A DNA stretch of 64,000 nucleotides from Leucobacter sp. OLIS6 (GTDB lineage Bacteria > Actinomycetota > Actinomycetes > Actinomycetales > Microbacteriaceae): the NCBI RefSeq assembly GCF_002752355.1, contig NZ_MRAV01000014.1, positions 1-64,000 of the forward strand. Direction: 5' to 3'. Positions 26,216-36,900 of the stretch are shown here, piece by piece; the stretch's first letter is position 1; every line of letters begins with the position of its first letter. Made by a program: the position numbers and the translations under genes. Below the pieces are notes generated by a model. That model had not been told where the DNA came from and did not search any database. It worked only from the letters and a program-made list of their open reading frames with translations.

Positions 26216-26235
26216 GGCCCCGAAGGATCGGGGCC
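26216..26235 (+). terminator. Short hairpin between dapA and rnj
   Basis: GGCCCCGA-agga-TCGGGGCC: 8-bp perfect stem 6 nt after the dapA stop, with no T-tract. It may be a partial terminator or mRNA end, with some read-through into rnj. AGGAGG for rnj follows at 26242. Confidence 0.5.
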
Positions 26236-26251
26236 CTGACCAGGAGGCTGT

Positions 26252-27931
26252 GTGCCCGTCACCACCCCGTATGCTCCGCCGAAGCTCAAGAACGGCACCC
26301 TTCGCATCACCCCGCTGGGCGGCCTCGGCGAGGTCGGCCGCAACATGACGGTCTACGAGATCAACGGCAAGCTGCTGATCGTGGACTGCGGCGTGCTCTT
26401 CCCTGAGGAGCACCAGCCGGGCGTCGACCTGATCCTGCCCGATATCTCGCAGATCGAGAACCGCCTGAACGACATCGTCGCGGTCGTGCTCACGCACGGT
26501 CACGAGGATCACATCGGCGGTGTGCCCTACCTGCTGAAGCGTCGCCCGAACATCCCGTTGGTCGGGTCGAAGCTCACGCTCGCGTTCATCTCGGCGAAGC
26601 TCAAGGAGCACCGGATCACGCCCGAGCTGCGTCAGGTCGCCGAGGGCGACCGCGTGAAGTTCGGTCCGTTCGACCTCGAATTCATCGCGGTGAACCACTC
26701 GATCCCCGATGCGCTCGCGGTCGCGATCCGCACCGAGGCCGGTCTCGTGATCGGCACGGGCGACTTCAAAATGGATCAGCTGCCGCTCGACGGCCGCATC
26801 ACCGATCTACGCGCCTTCGCCCGCCTGGGCGAGGAGGGCGTCGATCTGTTCATGACGGACTCGACCAACGCCGAGGTCCCGGGCTTCACCCCGCTCGAGA
26901 AGGACATCGGTCCCGTGCTCGAGCGCGTCATCGAGAAGGCCCGCGGCAAGGTCGTGGTGGCGAGCTTCTCGAGCCACGTGCACCGCGTGCAGCAGGTGCT
27001 CGACGCCGCGCAGAAGGCCGGCCGCCGCGTCGTGCTGCTCGGCCGCTCGATGGTCCGCAACATGAAGATCGCGTCGGACCTCGGTTACCTCGAGGTGCCC
27101 GAGGGCGTGCTCGTCGACCTCAAGAAGAGCGGCGACATCCCCGATCACCGCATCGTCTACATGTCGACCGGTTCGCAGGGCGAGCCCATGGCGGTCCTGA
27201 GCCGCATGGCGAACCAGGAGCACCAGGTCGAGATCGGTCAGGGCGACACCGTGATCCTGGCGTCGAGCCTGATCCCGGGCAACGAGAACTCGGTCTACCG
27301 AGTGATCAACGGCCTCATGAAGCTCGGCGCGAACGTCGTGCACAAGGGCAACGCCAAGGTGCACGTCTCGGGCCACGCCGCTGCCGGCGAGCTCATGTAC
27401 TGCTACAACATCGTCCGCCCGAAGAACGTCATGCCGATCCACGGCGAGTACCGCCACCTCGTGGCGAACGCCGGCGTCGCGATCGAGACGGGCGTGCCGC
27501 AGAACCGCACCATCATCGGCGAGAACGGCACCGTGGTCGACCTGGTCGACGGTGTCGCCCGCGTCGTCGGTCAGCTCGAGATCGACTTCATCTACGTCGA
27601 CGGCAAGAGCGTCGGCCGGGTCACCGACGACGATCTGCGCGATCGTCGCACGCTGGCGGAAGAGGGCTTCATCTCGGTGATCACGGTCGTCGAGACGAGC
27701 CTCGGCCAGATCGTGTCGGGTCCCGAGATCCACGCCAAGGGCGTGGCCGAGGACGACAAGGTGTTCGATGCCATCAAGCCGAAGATCGCCGACGCGCTCG
27801 AAGAGGCGATGAAGGGCGGAACGACCGATCAGCACGCCTTGCAGCAGGTCGTCCGCCGCACCATCGGCCGCTGGGTCGGCACGAAGCTGCGCCGCAAGTC
27901 GATGATCGTCCCCGTCGTGGTGGTGGTCTGA
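26252..27931 (+). CDS. rnj: Ribonuclease J
   Basis: 559 residues from GTG 26252 with AGGAGG at 26242-26247. It is a metallo-beta-lactamase/beta-CASP RNase with endonuclease and 5'-3' exonuclease activity. The metal-binding motif is HGHEDHIGG (near residues 80-88). Other landmarks are NHSIPDALAVAIRT, GTGDFKMDQ, SSHVHRVQQVLDAA and the C-terminal beta-CASP block HVSGHAAAGELMYCYNIVRPKNVMPIHGEYRH (read in parts). The end is basic and beta-rich. dapA-rnj adjacency is conserved in actinobacteria. It is followed 3 nt later by the first FemXAB gene. Confidence 0.96.
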   Translation: MPVTTPYAPPKLKNGTLRITPLGGLGEVGRNMTVYEINGKLLIVDCGVLFPEEHQPGVDLILPDISQIENRLNDIVAVVLTHGHEDHIGGVPYLLKRRPNIPLVGSKLTLAFISAKLKEHRITPELRQVAEGDRVKFGPFDLEFIAVNHSIPDALAVAIRTEAGLVIGTGDFKMDQLPLDGRITDLRAFARLGEEGVDLFMTDSTNAEVPGFTPLEKDIGPVLERVIEKARGKVVVASFSSHVHRVQQVLDAAQKAGRRVVLLGRSMVRNMKIASDLGYLEVPEGVLVDLKKSGDIPDHRIVYMSTGSQGEPMAVLSRMANQEHQVEIGQGDTVILASSLIPGNENSVYRVINGLMKLGANVVHKGNAKVHVSGHAAAGELMYCYNIVRPKNVMPIHGEYRHLVANAGVAIETGVPQNRTIIGENGTVVDLVDGVARVVGQLEIDFIYVDGKSVGRVTDDDLRDRRTLAEEGFISVITVVETSLGQIVSGPEIHAKGVAEDDKVFDAIKPKIADALEEAMKGGTTDQHALQQVVRRTIGRWVGTKLRRKSMIVPVVVVV

Positions 27932-27934
27932 CCG

Positions 27935-29056
27935 GTGTCGGTCGAAGCCCGGCCCGTCGCCGCCGTGCGGTTCGCGACGGACGATGAGCGCGCCCGCTGG
28001 GACGCGCTCATCGCGGCGAACCCCGACGGCGGCGAGGTCTGGCAGGGCGATGCCTACCTCGAGCAGAAGCGCGAGGCCGGCCGCTACCGCGTGCACCGGC
28101 TGATCGTCGAGCTCGGCGACGAGGATCACACCGCGGTCGCCGTCGGCGTGCTCGCCAAGCGTGCCCCGCTGCTCGGCGAGTGGTGGCACGTGCCGGCCGG
28201 GCCGGCCGCACTCGACGCCGCGGGGCAGGATCCCGAGGCGTTCGCGCGCGCGACCCGCGCCATCGCCGACTTCGCGCGTGCGAACGGCGCGTTCCTGCTC
28301 AAGATCGAGCCACGCGTCGTCGCGAGCGACGAGGCCGAGCGCGCCATTCGCGCGCTCGGTGCCGTCCCGACGGCCCGCATCATCCCGAACCCCTCGACGA
28401 TCATCGTCGATGTGCGGGGGAGCGGCGCCGAGCCGCGCACCGAGGACGAGCTCTTCGCCAGCCTCGGCAAGAAGGCCCGCTACGCCATCAAGAAGGCCGC
28501 ACGCGACGGGATCACCGTCGAGCGCGTGCCGGCGAGCGATGCGAACTGCGCGGCGTTCTTCCGGCTGCTCGAAGAAACGGCCGAGGGGCGTTTCGTGCTG
28601 CGCAGCGCCGACTACTACCGAACGTTCTGGCAGCGCTTCGAGCGCGCCGGCGACGGTCAGCTGTTCTTCGCCTACCGCGACGGCGCGCTCGTCGCGGGCG
28701 CGTTCGCCATGGGCCTCGGTTCCAAGACGACCTACAAGGACGGCGCCTCGGTGCGCGCGAAGACCGCTTACGGCGCATCGCACGCGCTGCAGTGGGAGGT
28801 TCTGCGTTGGGCCCTCGAGCGCGGCGCGGTCACCCACGACCTGTGCGGTGCCCCGCCCTCGAGCCAGGCCTCCGATACCGCGCATCCGCTGCACGGCGTC
28901 GGCCAGTTCAAGACGAGCTTCGCGCCGCAGATCATCGACCACGCGGGTGCGTGGGATCTGCCGCTGAGCGCGAGCAAGTTCTCCGTCTGGGCGAAGATCG
29001 GCGACCGCATCGCGCGCCGTCTCTCGCTCACCGTGCAGAAGGACCCGTACTACTGA
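27935..29056 (+). CDS. FemXAB-type peptidoglycan bridge aminoacyltransferase (first copy)
   Basis: 373 residues from GTG 27935, 3 nt after the rnj stop. Double-GNAT fold of the FemX/FemA/FemB family, which adds amino acids from aminoacyl-tRNA to the lipid II peptide on the inner membrane face. Seen: WQGDAYLEQKREAGRYRVHRLIVE in the first half; SLGKKARYAIKKAARDGITVERV, the family substrate-binding turn; and KTTYKDGASVRAKTAYGASHALQWEVLRWALERG near the C-terminus. No tRNA-binding coiled coil is obvious, as in FemX. The stop overlaps the murJ start (TGATG). Which amino acid is transferred cannot be read; B-type bridges in Microbacteriaceae make a bridge role plausible. Confidence 0.85.
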   Translation: MSVEARPVAAVRFATDDERARWDALIAANPDGGEVWQGDAYLEQKREAGRYRVHRLIVELGDEDHTAVAVGVLAKRAPLLGEWWHVPAGPAALDAAGQDPEAFARATRAIADFARANGAFLLKIEPRVVASDEAERAIRALGAVPTARIIPNPSTIIVDVRGSGAEPRTEDELFASLGKKARYAIKKAARDGITVERVPASDANCAAFFRLLEETAEGRFVLRSADYYRTFWQRFERAGDGQLFFAYRDGALVAGAFAMGLGSKTTYKDGASVRAKTAYGASHALQWEVLRWALERGAVTHDLCGAPPSSQASDTAHPLHGVGQFKTSFAPQIIDHAGAWDLPLSASKFSVWAKIGDRIARRLSLTVQKDPYY

Positions 29057-30672
29057 TGGCCGGCTCTCTGGCGCGCGCGAGCGCAGTGATGGCCTCGGGG
29101 ACCATGGTCTCCCGGGTGCTGGGTTTCGCGAAGGCGATGCTGCTGGTCTACGCGATCGGGCAGGCTCCCTCGGTGTCCGGTGACGCGTTCGCCAACGGCA
29201 ACCTGCTGCCGAACACGCTCTACATGATCCTGCTCGGCGGCATGCTCAACGCCGTGCTCGTGCCGCAGATCGTGAAGGCGGCGAAGGATCCCGACGGCGG
29301 TGCCGGGTACATCAACAAGGTGCTCACGCTGGTGATGAGCGCGCTGACGGCGGTGACCGTGCTGGTCATGCTCGCGGCACCGGCGATCGTGTGGATCTTC
29401 ACGATCGAGTGGGGAGCGGATCAACGGGGTCTCGCCCTGGCATTCGCCTACTGGGCGCTGCCGCAGATCATCTTCTACGGTCTCTACACGATCCTGGGCG
29501 AGGTGCTGAACGCCCGCAGCGTCTTCGGTCCCTTCACCTGGGCGCCCGTGCTCAACAACGTCATCGCGATCGCGGGCATCATCGTGTTCATCGCCATGTA
29601 CGGTGCTGACTCCACCGGTACCCGCACTCCGGGGGACTGGAGCGCGGGCGCGATCGCGGTGCTCGCAGGAAGCGCCACGCTCGGTGTGATCCTCCAGTCG
29701 GTCGTGCTGTTCGTCTCCTGGCGCAAGGCCGGAATCCGTTTCCGTCCGGACTTCAAGTGGCGCGGGATGGGGCTCGGCCAGACCGGCCGCATCGCAGGCT
29801 GGAGCCTCGCGACCATCGTCGTCATGCAGCTCGGCGGTATTGTGACCCAGAACGTCATCAACACCGCGTCGGGCGCTGGCGCCTCGGCGCTCGCGATGCA
29901 GAACGCGTGGCTGATCTTCATGCTCCCGCACTCGGTGATCGCCGTCTCGTTGGCGACCGCGTATTTCACCCGGTTGGCGGGGTGGGGGCAGAACGGTCGC
30001 ATGACCGAGTTCCTGCTCGACTTCTCGGCCTCCGCGCGGCAGATCCTGCTCGTGATGGTGCTCGCCTCGGTGATGATCTTCGCCGCAGCGCCGTTCGTGA
30101 GCCGCGTGTTCAACTTCGCCGGCAACCCCGACCAGATCTACACGTTCACCCTCGTGCTGCAGTGCTACATGGTGGGCCTCGCCGCGTACAGTTTCCTGTT
30201 CATCGTGCAGCGCGCGTTCTACGCGCTCTCCGACACCCGGACGCCGTTCATCTTCACCTCGGTGCAGATCGGTCTGCTCGTGGTGCTCTCGCTCTGCCTG
30301 CTCGTGCTGCCGAAGGCGTGGGTCGGCCCGGCCTACGGCCTCATCTTCGGGTTCACGACGGTCGTCCAGGCGCTGCTCGCCGTGTTCCTCCTGCGCAAAC
30401 GTCTCGGGCACATCGACGGCTCCCGGATCCTCGCCAGCCTGCTCTTCTACACGCTCGCCGGAATCCCCGCGCTCCTCGTCGGCTTCGGGCTCACACTCGT
30501 GTTCGGCCTCGTGTTCCCGGGGTACGGCGTGTTCGCCGCGGTCGGCCTCGCGATCCTCGATGCGCTCGTCGTGACCGCGGTCTACATCGGGGTCCTCCGC
30601 ATCCTGAAGTCACCGGATCTCACAGAACTCACCGCATTCGTCTCCCGCAAGCTCGGAAGGAACCGTTCGTGA
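29056..30672 (+). CDS. murJ: Lipid II flippase MurJ (MviN family)
   Basis: 538 residues from ATG 29056, with about fourteen hydrophobic segments. It moves lipid II across the cytoplasmic membrane. The N-terminus ASGTMVSRVLGFAKAMLLVYAIG is the family start, followed by FANGNLLPNTLYMILLGGMLNAVLVPQIV. The central segments include WALPQIIFYGLYTILGEVLNARSVFGPFTWAPVLNN (read in parts), typical of MurJ, and the cavity arginines are conserved in kind. Flanked on both sides by FemXAB genes with 1-nt and 4-nt overlaps, so lipid II modification and flipping are translated together. Confidence 0.95.
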   Translation: MAGSLARASAVMASGTMVSRVLGFAKAMLLVYAIGQAPSVSGDAFANGNLLPNTLYMILLGGMLNAVLVPQIVKAAKDPDGGAGYINKVLTLVMSALTAVTVLVMLAAPAIVWIFTIEWGADQRGLALAFAYWALPQIIFYGLYTILGEVLNARSVFGPFTWAPVLNNVIAIAGIIVFIAMYGADSTGTRTPGDWSAGAIAVLAGSATLGVILQSVVLFVSWRKAGIRFRPDFKWRGMGLGQTGRIAGWSLATIVVMQLGGIVTQNVINTASGAGASALAMQNAWLIFMLPHSVIAVSLATAYFTRLAGWGQNGRMTEFLLDFSASARQILLVMVLASVMIFAAAPFVSRVFNFAGNPDQIYTFTLVLQCYMVGLAAYSFLFIVQRAFYALSDTRTPFIFTSVQIGLLVVLSLCLLVLPKAWVGPAYGLIFGFTTVVQALLAVFLLRKRLGHIDGSRILASLLFYTLAGIPALLVGFGLTLVFGLVFPGYGVFAAVGLAILDALVVTAVYIGVLRILKSPDLTELTAFVSRKLGRNRS

Positions 30673-31718
30673 CCCTCACCGTCACCCCCTGCACCGATCC
30701 GGAGCTCTGGGATCGGACCGTCATCGACCTCGGCGGGCATCCGCTCCAGCTCTGGGGCTGGGGCGAGCTGAAGTCCGCGCACCGCTGGTCGGCGGAGCGC
30801 GTCCTCGTGACCCGCGACGGCGAGACGGTCGGGGCCTGCCAGCTCCTCACCCGCAAGCTGCCCTGGCCGCTGGGCGGCTTCGTGTACGCCCCGCGCGGCC
30901 CGGTGCTCGCGCGCGGCTCGAAGGCCGCCGAGATCGAGGGTGCGACTCCCGGGTCGGCCGGCGCACCGGCGCAGGATCCGGCGCCCGGCGCGGTCGCTGA
31001 CGCCGTCGCCGACTACGTGCGCCGCACACGTCGCGCGGTGGCGGTCTCGATCGAGCCCGACGAGGACGACGGCCGGTTCCCGCTGTCCGACGCCTGGCGC
31101 CGCGCCGAGACGACGGTGCTTCCCGCACGCACGCTGATCCTCGACCTCACGCGCAGCGAGGACGAGCTCATGGGCGACATGTCGAAGAAGCACCGCCAGT
31201 ACGTGCGCAAGTCCGAGCGCGAGGAGTCGCTCGAGATCCGCCGCGTCGAGACCGCCGAGCAGCTCGAGGAGTGCCTCGAGGTCTACCGCGCGACCAGCGC
31301 GCGCGCCGATTTCGGCCTGCACGAGGACTCCTACTACCACGACGCCCGCACCATGCTCGGCGAGCACGCGCCGATCTGGGCCAGCTACGTCGACGGCAAG
31401 CCCGTCGCGTTCCTGTTCCTCGCGGTCAGCGGGCGCACCTCGTTCGAGCTCTACGGCGGCATGGACGAGACCGGTCAGCGACTGCGCGCCAACTACGCGC
31501 TCAAGTGGAACGCGATCCGCGAGATGAAGGCCCGCGGGGTGGAGCGCTACGACTTCGGCGGCCTCATCAACGACGGCGTGACCACCTTCAAGACCGGATT
31601 CTCATCGCACGAGAACCTGCTCGCGGGCACCTGGGACCGTCCGATGTTCGGCTACGGCATCTGGACCCGCGGCCTGCCGCTCGCGAAGTCGGTCGTGCGC
31701 AAGCTCCGGCGACGCTGA
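30669..31718 (+). CDS. FemXAB-type peptidoglycan bridge aminoacyltransferase (second copy)
   Basis: 349 residues from GTG 30669 (4-nt overlap with murJ). It opens HPLQLWGWGELKSAHRWSAERVLV, then GGFVYAPRGPVL. The conserved MSKKHRQYVRKSEREESLEI turn precedes the second GNAT half with ASYVDGKPVAFLFLAVSGRTSFELYGGMDETG and ALKWNAIREMKARGVERYDFGGL, which are diagnostic of the family. It is clearly diverged from the first copy, so the two probably add different residues in sequence. The next gene, jetA, follows after only 8 nt. Confidence 0.88.
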   Translation: MTLTVTPCTDPELWDRTVIDLGGHPLQLWGWGELKSAHRWSAERVLVTRDGETVGACQLLTRKLPWPLGGFVYAPRGPVLARGSKAAEIEGATPGSAGAPAQDPAPGAVADAVADYVRRTRRAVAVSIEPDEDDGRFPLSDAWRRAETTVLPARTLILDLTRSEDELMGDMSKKHRQYVRKSEREESLEIRRVETAEQLEECLEVYRATSARADFGLHEDSYYHDARTMLGEHAPIWASYVDGKPVAFLFLAVSGRTSFELYGGMDETGQRLRANYALKWNAIREMKARGVERYDFGGLINDGVTTFKTGFSSHENLLAGTWDRPMFGYGIWTRGLPLAKSVVRKLRRR

Positions 31719-31726
31719 TCGCGGGG

Positions 31727-33220
31727 ATGGGACACAGCAGGGCGGAGGCCGCGTACCAGCGAGCGATCGGGGCGTTCAAGAACCCGACGCTCGATCTGCT
31801 GCACGGTCGGTACGCGCCGTTCGTGATCGCCGCGCTCTCGCTCGTCTTCACCGCGGATCGTCCGACGGTCGCCGTCTCGGACGCGCACGTCGAGGTCGGC
31901 GAGATCGTCGACGAGCTGCGCGCCGCCGATCGCGACGGACGGGAACGCGGCCTGCCCGCGGGCTCGGGCCGTGAGATCTGCCGCTACTGGGTGCGCGTCG
32001 GCTGGCTCGTGCCGCAGATCGTGGACGACGTCGAGGTGTACCGGCTGTCGGCGCAGGCCGTCGGCGCGCTCGAGATCGCGGGTCGCGCGGGCGGCGGGCG
32101 TTCGCGGGTCTCGCGCTCGCGCGTGCGCACCCTGCTCGAGACGATCGAGCAGCTTGCGCAGGACGCCGAGCCGGATCCCGAGGAGCGGCGCGCACGGCTC
32201 CTCTCAGATCGCGCGGCGATCGACGCCGAGCTCGCGCGCCTCGAAGAGCACGGGGCGCCCGAACCCGCCGACGACGAGCTGCTGCTCGAGGAGGCCGAGA
32301 ACGTGCTGCACCTCGCGCGCGAGCTGCCGGCCGACTTCTCGCGCGTGGCCGAGTCGATCAACGCGATGCAGCGCGACGTCGTCGCCGACCTGCGACGCGA
32401 CGTGCGGCCCGCGGGCGAGGTGCTTCGCGAGTATCTGCAGCGCGGTCAGCACGTCATGCAGGCCACTCCCGAAGGTCGCGCCTTCGCGGGCGCGCTGCGG
32501 CTCATCGGCGATCCCGAACGCATCGATCACCTGACGGACCAGCTGCGCACCCTGCTCGCGCAGCCCTTCTCACGGCTCATGGACGCCGAGCAGCGCAGCG
32601 ACCTCGACGCGATCGCGAAGCGGGTCGAGCAGGGGGTGCAGGAGGTGCTCACCGCGCAGCGCCGCGCGTCGCACGTGATCACCGCGCAGGTGCGCACGCA
32701 CGATCCGGCGCGCGACCGAGAGGTCGACGAGCTGCTGCGCAGCGTGATGTCGGGGCTGCAGAACTGGACTCGGGATGCGAAGGCCGGCGATCGCGTGGAA
32801 CCCTTGCGCGGGTTCCCCGTCGCGGGCGTCGGCCACCTGCGGCAGACGCTCAGCGACATCCGGCCGCCCGCAGCGCCCGCGCCGCTGAGGGAGGCCGAAA
32901 GTGCGGCGGAGTTCGAGGACGTCGACACCCGAGCCTGGGGCGGTCCCCGATACACCGAGCTGGAAGCCTACGTCGCCGGGCTCGGCGATCGCTTCGACCT
33001 CGCCGACGCGTTCGCAGGCGCTCCCGATGCCGAGCGCCGACCGGTCGACCTGCTCGGCCTGCTCGAGATCGCGCACCGCACCGGCATGAGCGAGGGCGAC
33101 GAGGTCTCGGTCGTCGAAGCGCTCCGACCCGACGGGACGAGCCGCAGGTTCGCCTTCGGCTCCGTCACCGCCGGAATCCGCACAGAATCCGCCGTACCCG
33201 AAGAAGGCGAAGATGACTGA
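31727..33220 (+). CDS. jetA: JetA/MksF-like kleisin subunit (DUF3375)
   Basis: 497 residues from ATG 31727, 8 nt after the FemXAB stop. The N-terminal [33 protein letters not shown] is the hallmark opening of DUF3375 proteins. Long charged helices follow ([24 protein letters not shown] and a coiled middle region), then a winged-helix-like C-terminus. In Wadjet/MksBEF complexes this is the kleisin-type bridge between the ATPase heads. An 8-nt overlap with jetB shows coupling. Assignment rests on the N-terminal signature plus the two partner genes. Confidence 0.88.
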   Translation: MGHSRAEAAYQRAIGAFKNPTLDLLHGRYAPFVIAALSLVFTADRPTVAVSDAHVEVGEIVDELRAADRDGRERGLPAGSGREICRYWVRVGWLVPQIVDDVEVYRLSAQAVGALEIAGRAGGGRSRVSRSRVRTLLETIEQLAQDAEPDPEERRARLLSDRAAIDAELARLEEHGAPEPADDELLLEEAENVLHLARELPADFSRVAESINAMQRDVVADLRRDVRPAGEVLREYLQRGQHVMQATPEGRAFAGALRLIGDPERIDHLTDQLRTLLAQPFSRLMDAEQRSDLDAIAKRVEQGVQEVLTAQRRASHVITAQVRTHDPARDREVDELLRSVMSGLQNWTRDAKAGDRVEPLRGFPVAGVGHLRQTLSDIRPPAAPAPLREAESAAEFEDVDTRAWGGPRYTELEAYVAGLGDRFDLADAFAGAPDAERRPVDLLGLLEIAHRTGMSEGDEVSVVEALRPDGTSRRFAFGSVTAGIRTESAVPEEGEDD

Positions 33221-33938
33221 AACCGTCGAACCGTTCGTCGCCCCCGTTCCCATGGAGGCGGATCCCGGTGAGTACTTCCCGGGCGACCACGGAGTCCTCG
33301 ATCCCGAGGTGCGCCGCGTGCTGGTGCGTCTGCTCCAGCGCCGCTTCCTGCTCGCCGCGCGCAACCGCGACGACTGGAATGTGCTGCTCGAGAACCAGTC
33401 GGTGATCGAGTCGCGCCTGCACGACCTGTTCGTCGACCTCGTGGTCGACTCGGGCCGCGGTGTCGCCTACAAGCAGCAGATCCGCTCTGACGAGCTCGAC
33501 GTGCCGATCCTGCTCCGCGACGAGGCCTACACGCGCGCCGAGACGCTCGTGCTCGTCTACCTCCGCACCGTCTACCAGCGGGAATCGACCGCGGGTGAGG
33601 CGTCGGCGCGCGTCGACATCGAAGAGGTCGAGCAGACCGTGCTGAGCTACTTCGCGGAGGTCGACGGGGATCAGGCGCGGCGCCAGAAGGCCGTGCGTGC
33701 AGCGCTCGCTCGCCTCCGGCAGGAGGGCATCGTCGAGGAGGAATCCGAGGGGCGGTACCGCATCAGCTCGCTCGTCGAGATCGTGCTCGGCGCCGAACAG
33801 CTCCGCGAGCTCAGCGACTGGCTGCGCGAACGCGGTGGGCACCCCGCGGCTCAGGACGCCGAGGCGGGGAGCGGAGCAGCTCCGGACCCCGATCCCGAAC
33901 CGACCGCCGGCATCGACCGAGAGGAGCAGGCGCTGTGA
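33213..33938 (+). CDS. jetB: JetB/MksE-like accessory subunit (DUF4194)
   Basis: 241 residues from ATG 33213, inside the end of jetA. Winged-helix content is visible: [47 protein letters not shown] near the start, and [26 protein letters not shown] with the downstream [20 protein letters not shown] hairpin. This is the DUF4194 pattern; the family corresponds to the KITE subunit that binds the kleisin. The last 30 residues are an acidic/Pro-rich tail. GTG of jetC overlaps its stop (GTGA). Confidence 0.88.
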   Translation: MTETVEPFVAPVPMEADPGEYFPGDHGVLDPEVRRVLVRLLQRRFLLAARNRDDWNVLLENQSVIESRLHDLFVDLVVDSGRGVAYKQQIRSDELDVPILLRDEAYTRAETLVLVYLRTVYQRESTAGEASARVDIEEVEQTVLSYFAEVDGDQARRQKAVRAALARLRQEGIVEEESEGRYRISSLVEIVLGAEQLRELSDWLRERGGHPAAQDAEAGSGAAPDPDPEPTAGIDREEQAL

Positions 33939-36900
33939 CCATGCTCGACACCCTCTTCGGGCTGATCCCCGCCGCCTCGCGCGGCCAGCAGTGGATCGCC
34001 GATGAGCTCCAGCTCGTGAACTGGGGCGGATACGACGGGGCGCACCGCGTCCGTTTCTCGCCGACGGCGACGCTGCTGTGCGGCGGATCCGGTTCCGGCA
34101 AGTCCACGCTCATGGACGCCTACATCGCGCTCATGATGCCGCACACCACGCCGTTCAACGGCGCCTCCAACGGCGGCGTCTCGGGGCGGCCGCGCGGCGA
34201 GGAGCAGCGCAACATCCTCTCGTACGGTCGCGGCAAGATCGACGAGTCGCGCACGGAGGAGGGCACCAGGGTGCGCGTGCTCCGCGGCGACGGCACCGAC
34301 ACCTGGACCGCGATCGCCGCGACCTGGCTCGACCACGACGGATCGCGCTTCACCGCAGTGCGCGCCTGGTACATCCCCGCGACCGCGCGCACCCTCGAAG
34401 ACACCGTGCGGGTGCGCGCGACCGTCGACGGCCCGTTCGACCTGAGCGCGCTCGAATCCGCGGCGGGCCAGCGGCTCTCTGACGCGTCGGTCCGCGCGGC
34501 CGGCCTCGAGACCGTCGCGACCGATCGCGAGTTCTCGGCGCGGCTCCACTCGGTGCTCGGCATCGGGGCCGCCGGGGCCGGATCGAAGGCGATGAGCCTG
34601 CTCGCCCGGATCCAGGCCGGACAGCAGATCACCACCGTCGACGAGCTCTACAAGCGAATGGTGCTCGAGGAGCCCGAGACGCTGGCCATCGCGGATGCGG
34701 TAGTCAGCCACTTCGACGAGCTCGAGAGCACGCGCGGCCGGATGGTGACCGCGCAGAAGCAGGTGCGCGCGCTCAGGCCGATCCGGGACATGCGCGCCCG
34801 CATCGAGGAATCGGCGGAGCGCCTGCGCCTGATCGATGCCGTCGGCAGGTTCTCGGACCCCGCATCGCTGGCCTCGCTCTGGCGCGCGGAGCACCGGCTC
34901 GAGCTGCTGCGCTCGGTCGAGGCCGAGCTGCAGGCGCAGAAGCGTGAAGCCGACGACGCGGTGCGCGTCCAGCAGACGCTCGCCGACGCGGCGGAATCGG
35001 AGCGCGACGGCCTGCTCGAGGTGCTGCGCAACGCCGGTGGCGATCGGCTCGAGACCGCCGAGCGCGAGCTGCGGGGGATCGAGCAGCGCCTGGCCGCGGT
35101 GCGTCAGGAGCGCGAGCGCTTCGACGGGGTCCTCGCGGTCCTCGGCGTCGAGGTCGGCACCGAGACGGAATTCGCCGCGCTCACCGAGGCCGCTCGCGCC
35201 GCGCTCGGCGATCCGAACGCCAAGGCGATGGCTCGTGAGGCCTATGCGGACGCGCGGGGGAGCGCTTCCCGGCTCGAGCGCGAGCTGCTCGCGGCGCGAG
35301 GGGAGCGGAGCGCGGCGGAAGGACGCAGCGACAGCATCCCGATCGCGCTGCACGAGGCGCGGGAAGCGCTCGCCGACGCCGCGGGGCTCAGCGTCGACGA
35401 GCTGCCGTTCGTCGGCGAGCTGATCGAGCTCCGCACCGAGTTCGAGCCGTGGCGCGGAGCATTCAACCTCGCGCTCGGCGGCTTCGCGACGACGCTGCTG
35501 ATCGACGCCGAGCACCTCGCTCGCTTCCGCACCGCCATCGACGCCGTACGCTCCCGCGTACGTGTGCGCTACGAGGGTGCGCACACGGGGCTGCAGATCG
35601 CCGCGGGGCTGGATCCGCGAACCCTGCCCGGCCGGCTCGACTACCGGGAGACGGCGTTCACCGGTTGGCTGCAGGATCGGCTCGCGCAGCGTTTCGACTT
35701 CGTCTGCGTGGACTCGGCCGCGGAACTCTCCCGCCATGCCAACGCGATCACCGTCTCGGGACAGATGTCGCAGGGCTCCCGCGGCGCGCACGGCGGTCAC
35801 GGCACCGCGAACGTGCTCGGGTTCTCGAGCACGGGGCGGCTCGCCGAACTGGACGACCGCATCGCCGTGCTCTCCCGGGAACTGGAATCGGCGGAGGCGG
35901 ACGCGGTCCGGGCGGCAGCGGCGCTCGACGCGCTCGACGCGCGTCACGAGGCCTACGGCAAGGTGCGCGACACCGACTGGTCCCGGGTCGACATCGCCTC
36001 GGTCGAACGGGAGCACGAGCGGTGGACCCGGATCATCGGCGAGGTGGCCGAGGGCAGCCCCGAGATCGCGGGCCTGCAGAAGCAGATCGCGGAGGCCCGC
36101 AAGAAGGTCGCCCGTCTGCAGCAGGAGACCGGGCGGGCGAAGGGGGTGCAGGAGCGGATCGCCGAGCGCTGGGCGGACATCACCGACGAGGTCGACGCCG
36201 CGCAGATCGCGGTCGAGCGGGCCGAGGACGCCGGTTCCGAGCTCTCGGAGGCCGAAGCGGCCTACCTCGACGCACGCTTCGCGGGTCCCGAGGCGGAGGC
36301 TGAGGAGGGCGCCAGCCGCGCCGATGCGCTGCTTCGCTTCGACGCGGCGCTCGATGCCGCGGGCAAGCGCCTGATCGATGACCAGCGCGCCGCGCAGGAC
36401 ACGCTCGTGGACCAGCGGGACGCGCTGCGGCGCACCCTCGAAGGGTTCCTCGAGAGCTGGCCGAACCCCAATCTCCGAGCCGATCCCGACACGTCGATCG
36501 GCGACTTCGAGCACCTGCTCGCCGAGCTCGAGGCGAGCGGGCTGCACGAACTGGAAGCGGAGTGGCGCGACAGCCTCGTGAACCTCTCCGGCAACGACCT
36601 CACCAACCTCGACTCCGCGCTGGGGCGCGCCCTGCGCGAGATCCGCGATCGGATCGAGCCCGTGAACCGGATCATGCAGGACCTGCCGTTCTACGACGAC
36701 GATCACCGCCTGCAGATCATCGCCCGCGAGAATCAATCCGAGGCCCGCAGGCGGTTCCGGCGGGAGCTGCGCGACGTGCGCGGACTGATCGACGCCGCCT
36801 CGAGCGATGCCGAGCGCGCGCAGTCGTACGAGCGCATGGCCCGGCTCATCGGCCGGATCCGTCGTTCGGCCCCCGACTTCGCCGATCTGATCGATGTCCG

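Noticed and set aside
26807-28942. Minus-strand open frame opposite rnj and the first FemXAB gene
   Set aside because: Shadow frame created by GC-rich third positions.
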